Assembly (NCBI GenBank): GCA_964571235.1 | Contig: CAZNAI010000003.1 | Coordinates: 310,001 to 374,000 of the forward strand | Direction of reading: 5' to 3' | From: JACRAV01 sp964571235 | GTDB lineage: Bacteria; Zixibacteria; MSB-5A5; GN15; FEB-12 | Length of the DNA: 64,000 nucleotides | Shown: positions 60,923-64,000 of the stretch, piece after piece | Numbering within the stretch: position 1 is the stretch's first letter | How the letters are laid out: each line of letters begins with the position of its first letter | Position numbers and translations under genes: made by a program | The notes under the pieces: model-generated | Databases searched by the model: none | The model's input: only the letters and a program-made list of their open reading frames with translations | Told to the model about the DNA's origin: nothing

Positions 60923-62317
60923 CTACGCCTGGCTCACCAGCGACACCGGTGCGTCCAACTCAAGTCGAAATCGTCCGCGACCGGAATTCACAATCCGAAT
61001 TTCCGGGCATCTTTCCAGTAAGCGACGCCGCAAGAGTATCAAGCGGCTTTCCAGATTGTCTTTGTACTCCGGCAAAGCCAGAGACTTATCCAGCCGAAGG
61101 AGTCTGTTGGTGAATTCGCACCTCTGCTCCTGTTGATGCTCCTGCAGAATTTTCCGTAGAATCTTTGCCGGCACGCCTCGCGCCAGATACTCACGATTAA
61201 CCAGGATGCACTCGTCGGATTCATAATATGTCACTTCAATATTGGCCTTGGATTTTGGCGGCGGTGGAATCGCGGCGGCTGGCCGTGTTTGTTTTTGGGG
61301 CGCATCGATATCGTCCTCAGTGCGCTCCTTAAGCAGAGCATTCTGTATTGCCAGCGCGACATACCCGCCCAGCACTTCCAGGTACACGCGGTCTTCCTCG
61401 TGAAAACGGAATTCCGCGGTGCTCTCAATGCACAGCACGCCAACCAGTTCGTCCTGCACCAACAGTGGAATACCAAGCTGGCTCCCGGGATTTGCCAGGC
61501 CGGGGAGAGGGATACTGCGATCCATCGGACACAGTCCCCGGTTCTGCGCACGCTTCGCAACGGCATGAGCATACAACATATGACGCAACATGCCGGATAT
61601 GCGGATCGGCTTGCGTGCTTCGGCCACCACGCCGATAATCCCCTCGCCCACCGCCACCTCCGACCCTATCCCGACCGAATCATACCCTCGACTGGCTATC
61701 AACTCCAGCCGATCAGAGGATTCCAGCGGTAAGAGAATCATCGAATGTCTAAATCCGAATATCTTTTCAAGCGTTTCCAGAATGGCATCAAGCAGTGAGT
61801 CAAGATTAGGGGCTTTGTGCAGATGATCCGAAAGCTCCTGTAGTGCTTTCATGGTAAACGGCACACCAGTTGTCGCATCCGAGCGCACAGAGGTTCGGAC
61901 TTTCTGTTTACGTACTCCGATTTCATTTTTGACCTTGGCCACCGAGGAGACTTCGTAGATATCGGCCCCCAGCAATTTGAAAATGCCCTTCAGCCCGCTA
62001 TAAGAAGCAATCGCCTCGATACGAAGACGCATAGACTCAAAGAGCGGTCCTGTCGTCTCGGTACGAATGTAGCGAATACGAAGCGAATACGCCTCAAATG
62101 TATCGGGGTCGAGCAGACGGATCTGGGCATGCGGATTTTCCATCACATTGCGTTTACTCTTGTTGAAGAACTGATACGACAGGGCAATGTGTGTGGAATC
62201 GACATAGTCGACATGACTCAATATCGCCGCATTTGGCATGCCGTCTTTGGAGCAAGTAAACAGCCAGGCCGGAATAAGCCCCTGAAAACAGGCGGCCAGA
62301 CTCTCAAGCGCGATCAT
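60923..62317 (-). CDS. PNPOx-GAF-winged-helix sensor regulator
   Basis: Protein of 464 residues. Residues 1-130 form a pyridoxamine-5'-phosphate-oxidase-like split beta-barrel, which in other proteins binds flavin or heme (PAWLFTCSKDGMPNAAILS). Residues 160-330 are a GAF domain (LHKAPNLDSLLDAILETLEK, then LGIPLLVQDELVGVLCIEST). A Pro-rich linker leads to a C-terminal winged-helix-like region ending VNSGRGRFRLEL, like the recognition wing of OmpR-type regulators. It could sense redox state, flavin or nitric oxide and bind DNA. It overlaps the upstream gene by four bases. Confidence 0.75.
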   Translation of the reverse strand: MIALESLAACFQGLIPAWLFTCSKDGMPNAAILSHVDYVDSTHIALSYQFFNKSKRNVMENPHAQIRLLDPDTFEAYSLRIRYIRTETTGPLFESMRLRIEAIASYSGLKGIFKLLGADIYEVSSVAKVKNEIGVRKQKVRTSVRSDATTGVPFTMKALQELSDHLHKAPNLDSLLDAILETLEKIFGFRHSMILLPLESSDRLELIASRGYDSVGIGSEVAVGEGIIGVVAEARKPIRISGMLRHMLYAHAVAKRAQNRGLCPMDRSIPLPGLANPGSQLGIPLLVQDELVGVLCIESTAEFRFHEEDRVYLEVLGGYVALAIQNALLKERTEDDIDAPQKQTRPAAAIPPPPKSKANIEVTYYESDECILVNREYLARGVPAKILRKILQEHQQEQRCEFTNRLLRLDKSLALPEYKDNLESRLILLRRRLLERCPEIRIVNSGRGRFRLELDAPVSLVSQA

Positions 62318-62787
62318 TTGAGCGGTTCCCCTGCGCCCGGTCCGGGCGTCTGTTCAAACAGTTGTAAAACCCGTACTTCCAGTTCAACTGCCGGCCAGAA
62401 TTCCCAGAGTTCGTTCATAATTCTCGGCACGCCGAAACTTTCCAGATCGGCCCGAAACGAATCCAATTGACCGGCAATAATCCGCTTTGTCGATACCGGC
62501 GCTTTACGCGAGCGAACAAACGTCCCTTTGACTTGACAAGCCCGATGGGTTGACGGCAGTTCGAGCAACACGGCGATTTCAGTGTGTTGCTTCAAATTCT
62601 TAAGCAGGGGTTTCACTGCCTCTTCCTGCAAGTAGACCGTGATATGCTCTCGATCGGGATGCACCCGTGCCGCCCAGCCGATAGATCCTTCAGGCACGAG
62701 CGCTCGGTTTCGGGTCGCGACATGAACCGAAAGTCCCGACTCTATGAACAGTGCAAGCTCTTCTGAGATAGGGGGATGCGTACTCAC
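62314..62787 (-). CDS. PNPOx-like split-barrel protein
   Basis: Protein of about 157 residues, one pyridoxamine-5'-phosphate-oxidase-like fold (LSVHVATRNRALVPEGSIGW, then ITVYLQEEAVKPLLKNLKQH and HRACQVKGTFVRSRKA). The flavin or other ligand is not known. The frame is open to 62865, but the protein probably starts at the GTG at 62787, where STHPPISEEL begins; a good ribosome site is lacking, so this is uncertain. It overlaps the GAF regulator by four bases, and the two likely work as a pair. Confidence 0.68.
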   Translation of the reverse strand: MSTHPPISEELALFIESGLSVHVATRNRALVPEGSIGWAARVHPDREHITVYLQEEAVKPLLKNLKQHTEIAVLLELPSTHRACQVKGTFVRSRKAPVSTKRIIAGQLDSFRADLESFGVPRIMNELWEFWPAVELEVRVLQLFEQTPGPGAGEPLK

Positions 62788-62914
62788 TCCACAAATATAG
62801 GAAAAGTTTAGGAAATGTGTAGGGATAAATGAGGTACCCCTATTCCGAATAACTGCGTAATTCATGGCGTGTAACGAAACAACGCAAGCAGGTCAAAACC
62901 CTAAGGAGAAACAG

Positions 62915-63493
62915 ATGAAGAATCGAACGATGACAAGCCTGACTATCGGAGCGGTATTGAGCATCGCGGCCGTGGCCCTCATGGTAGAACTTTCACCAGC
63001 CGGCAACAGCGGATCGGAGAAACAACTTCTGGAGCGGGGGAAATACCTCGTGAACATCATGGTCTGTAACGATTGCCACACGCCCTTCAAGATGGGTCCC
63101 AAAGGGCCGGAGCCTGATATGAGCCGGGAACTGTCGGGTCATCCGCAGGATTTGGTCATGCCGCCCGTTCCGCAGATGGGCAACGGTCCCTGGGTCTGGG
63201 CTGGCGCCGGCACCAACACCGCTTTCGGTGGCCCGTGGGGAACGAGCTTCACCGCTAACCTCACACCCGATCCCGAAACCGGACTCGGCAAGTGGACAGA
63301 AGAGACTTTCTTTCAAGCGATTCGCACAGGTAGGCACGAAGGTCAGGGGCGTCCGATTCTCCCACCCATGCCCTGGCCGCAGTTCCGCAACGCTAGTGAC
63401 GAAGACCTGAAAGCTGTCTTCGCCTACTTGCGATCAATCAAACCGATCAAGAACCGTGTGCCACTCCCGGTTGAACCTGTCGGGGCCCACTAA
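62915..63493 (+). CDS. Cytochrome c, periplasmic
   Basis: Protein of 192 residues with an N-terminal signal or anchor (GAVLSIAAVALMVELSPAG). The single CXXCH heme site is in VCNDCHTPFK. WTEETFFQAIRTGRHEGQGRPILPPMPWPQFRN contains the likely axial methionine in PPMPW, and the C-terminal helix ends in VFAYLRSIKPIKN. It should carry electrons in the periplasm. The ATG at 62915 follows AAGGAG at eight bases; the longer frame from 62864 is rejected. It is divergent from the PNPOx gene and two bases before the next gene. Confidence 0.9.
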   Translation: MKNRTMTSLTIGAVLSIAAVALMVELSPAGNSGSEKQLLERGKYLVNIMVCNDCHTPFKMGPKGPEPDMSRELSGHPQDLVMPPVPQMGNGPWVWAGAGTNTAFGGPWGTSFTANLTPDPETGLGKWTEETFFQAIRTGRHEGQGRPILPPMPWPQFRNASDEDLKAVFAYLRSIKPIKNRVPLPVEPVGAH

Positions 63494-63494
63494 C

Positions 63495-64000
63495 ATGATC
63501 AATCTGTCACAAATCTGGTCGAGGCGACCCAATCACGGGTCGCCTCACTGGCTCCACACTACGAGGATAATCCTCGGTTGTGGTGCGGTAGTCCTAGCGT
63601 TACTGGCTGGTGGTTGTCTGACTACTGAACAGCCGAAAAGTCCGTCGTCGCCGGTGAGTGAGTACAATCCTCCGCAACGGCTATCGCAAACCGGCCTGTA
63701 TGACCAGCGCGGACAGGTCGACAGTCGCAATCAATACTTCTCTCCACAGTATCCACTCTGGACCGACGGCGCCGCAAAGTCGCGATGGATTTATCTCCCG
63801 GAAGGGACACAGATTGATATTTCCAATATTGATATCTGGAAATTCCCTGTCGGTACAAAACTCTGGAAAGAATTTTCGTTCGGCGGTCGCAAGGCCGAAA
63901 CCCGTATGATCTGGAAAGCGGCCGAGGACAATTGGGTATTCGCGTCGTATCTCTGGGATTCAGCACAATCCGATGCCGAGCTTGCCCCCTCAGAAGGAAT
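63495..64000 (+). CDS. Partial lipoprotein gene, possible diheme cytochrome partner
   Basis: The frame from the ATG at 63495 is open to the edge of the window (168 codons). A basic start is followed by a lipobox (LALLAGGC). The body has LSQTGLYDQRGQVDSRN, FSPQYPLWTDGAAKSRWIYL and FPVGTKLWKEFSFGG, which recalls the family of the HNE_0200/SO2930 type, some members of which carry C-terminal heme domains. Heme motifs would lie beyond the window. It starts one base after the cytochrome c stop codon, so they share an operon. A ribosome site is not obvious. Confidence 0.7.
   Translation, partial: MINLSQIWSRRPNHGSPHWLHTTRIILGCGAVVLALLAGGCLTTEQPKSPSSPVSEYNPPQRLSQTGLYDQRGQVDSRNQYFSPQYPLWTDGAAKSRWIYLPEGTQIDISNIDIWKFPVGTKLWKEFSFGGRKAETRMIWKAAEDNWVFASYLWDSAQSDAELAPSEG

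Overview
The window comes from a diderm bacterium with moderately high GC. It most resembles the FCB-related candidate phylum Zixibacteria. The best hint is a dockerin-like C-terminal module (DISDLTALIDHMFIS type, in pairs, with CC just before or between the copies) on three secreted proteins. Kdo, lipid A and LptC genes show an LPS outer membrane, and many short lipoproteins carry clear lipoboxes. The taxonomic call is inference, because no rRNA or tRNA gene is visible.

Layout. 0-12.5 kb: an epimerase-family dehydrogenase; two DinB-fold proteins and an aldo/keto reductase; two paralogous polytopic membrane/TPR proteins (GT-C-like) flanking an exported TPR protein; two paralogous beta-helix/dockerin-like proteins. 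12.6-24 kb, all plus strand: M32 carboxypeptidase, membrane-anchored metallophosphoesterase, a histone H1-like/SWIB protein, a large unknown, a prolyl oligopeptidase, then a serine-biosynthesis cluster (DUF1015, SerA-like, SerC). 24-31.5 kb: an accessory region of single lipoprotein or small genes, several bracketed by direct or inverted repeats. 31.7-34.7 kb: an alpha-oxoamine synthase and a GNAT-fold protein four bases apart, a plausible sphingolipid (ceramide) pair. 34.7-38.3 kb, minus strand: a tight DprA-like, YigZ, PfkB, PAP2, macro-domain operon. 38-47.3 kb: lipoproteins, a PDZ protein, membrane proteins and a kinase/beta-propeller receptor. 47.5-51.4 kb: a Kdo-lipid A-LptC operon. 51.6-60.3 kb: a degenerate MobA-like protein, ComEA, a PilM-like protein, coaD, lysS, a DNA glycosylase, a GNAT, an LtaS-type sulfatase and an Eis-like protein. 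60.3-64 kb: a PNPOx/GAF/winged-helix regulator pair facing a cytochrome c operon that runs off the window.

Working together: the Kdo/LpxL/LptC genes build and export lipopolysaccharide. The oxoamine synthase, GNAT and perhaps the first epimerase gene could add sphingolipids to the same envelope, and the SerA/SerC cluster makes the serine that such a pathway uses.

A second theme is the intergenic DNA. Almost every gap above 100 bases holds members of at least eight recurring hairpin-forming repeat families. Some form large palindromes and some bracket single accessory genes. I saw no CRISPR array, no transposase or integrase, and no rRNA or tRNA gene.
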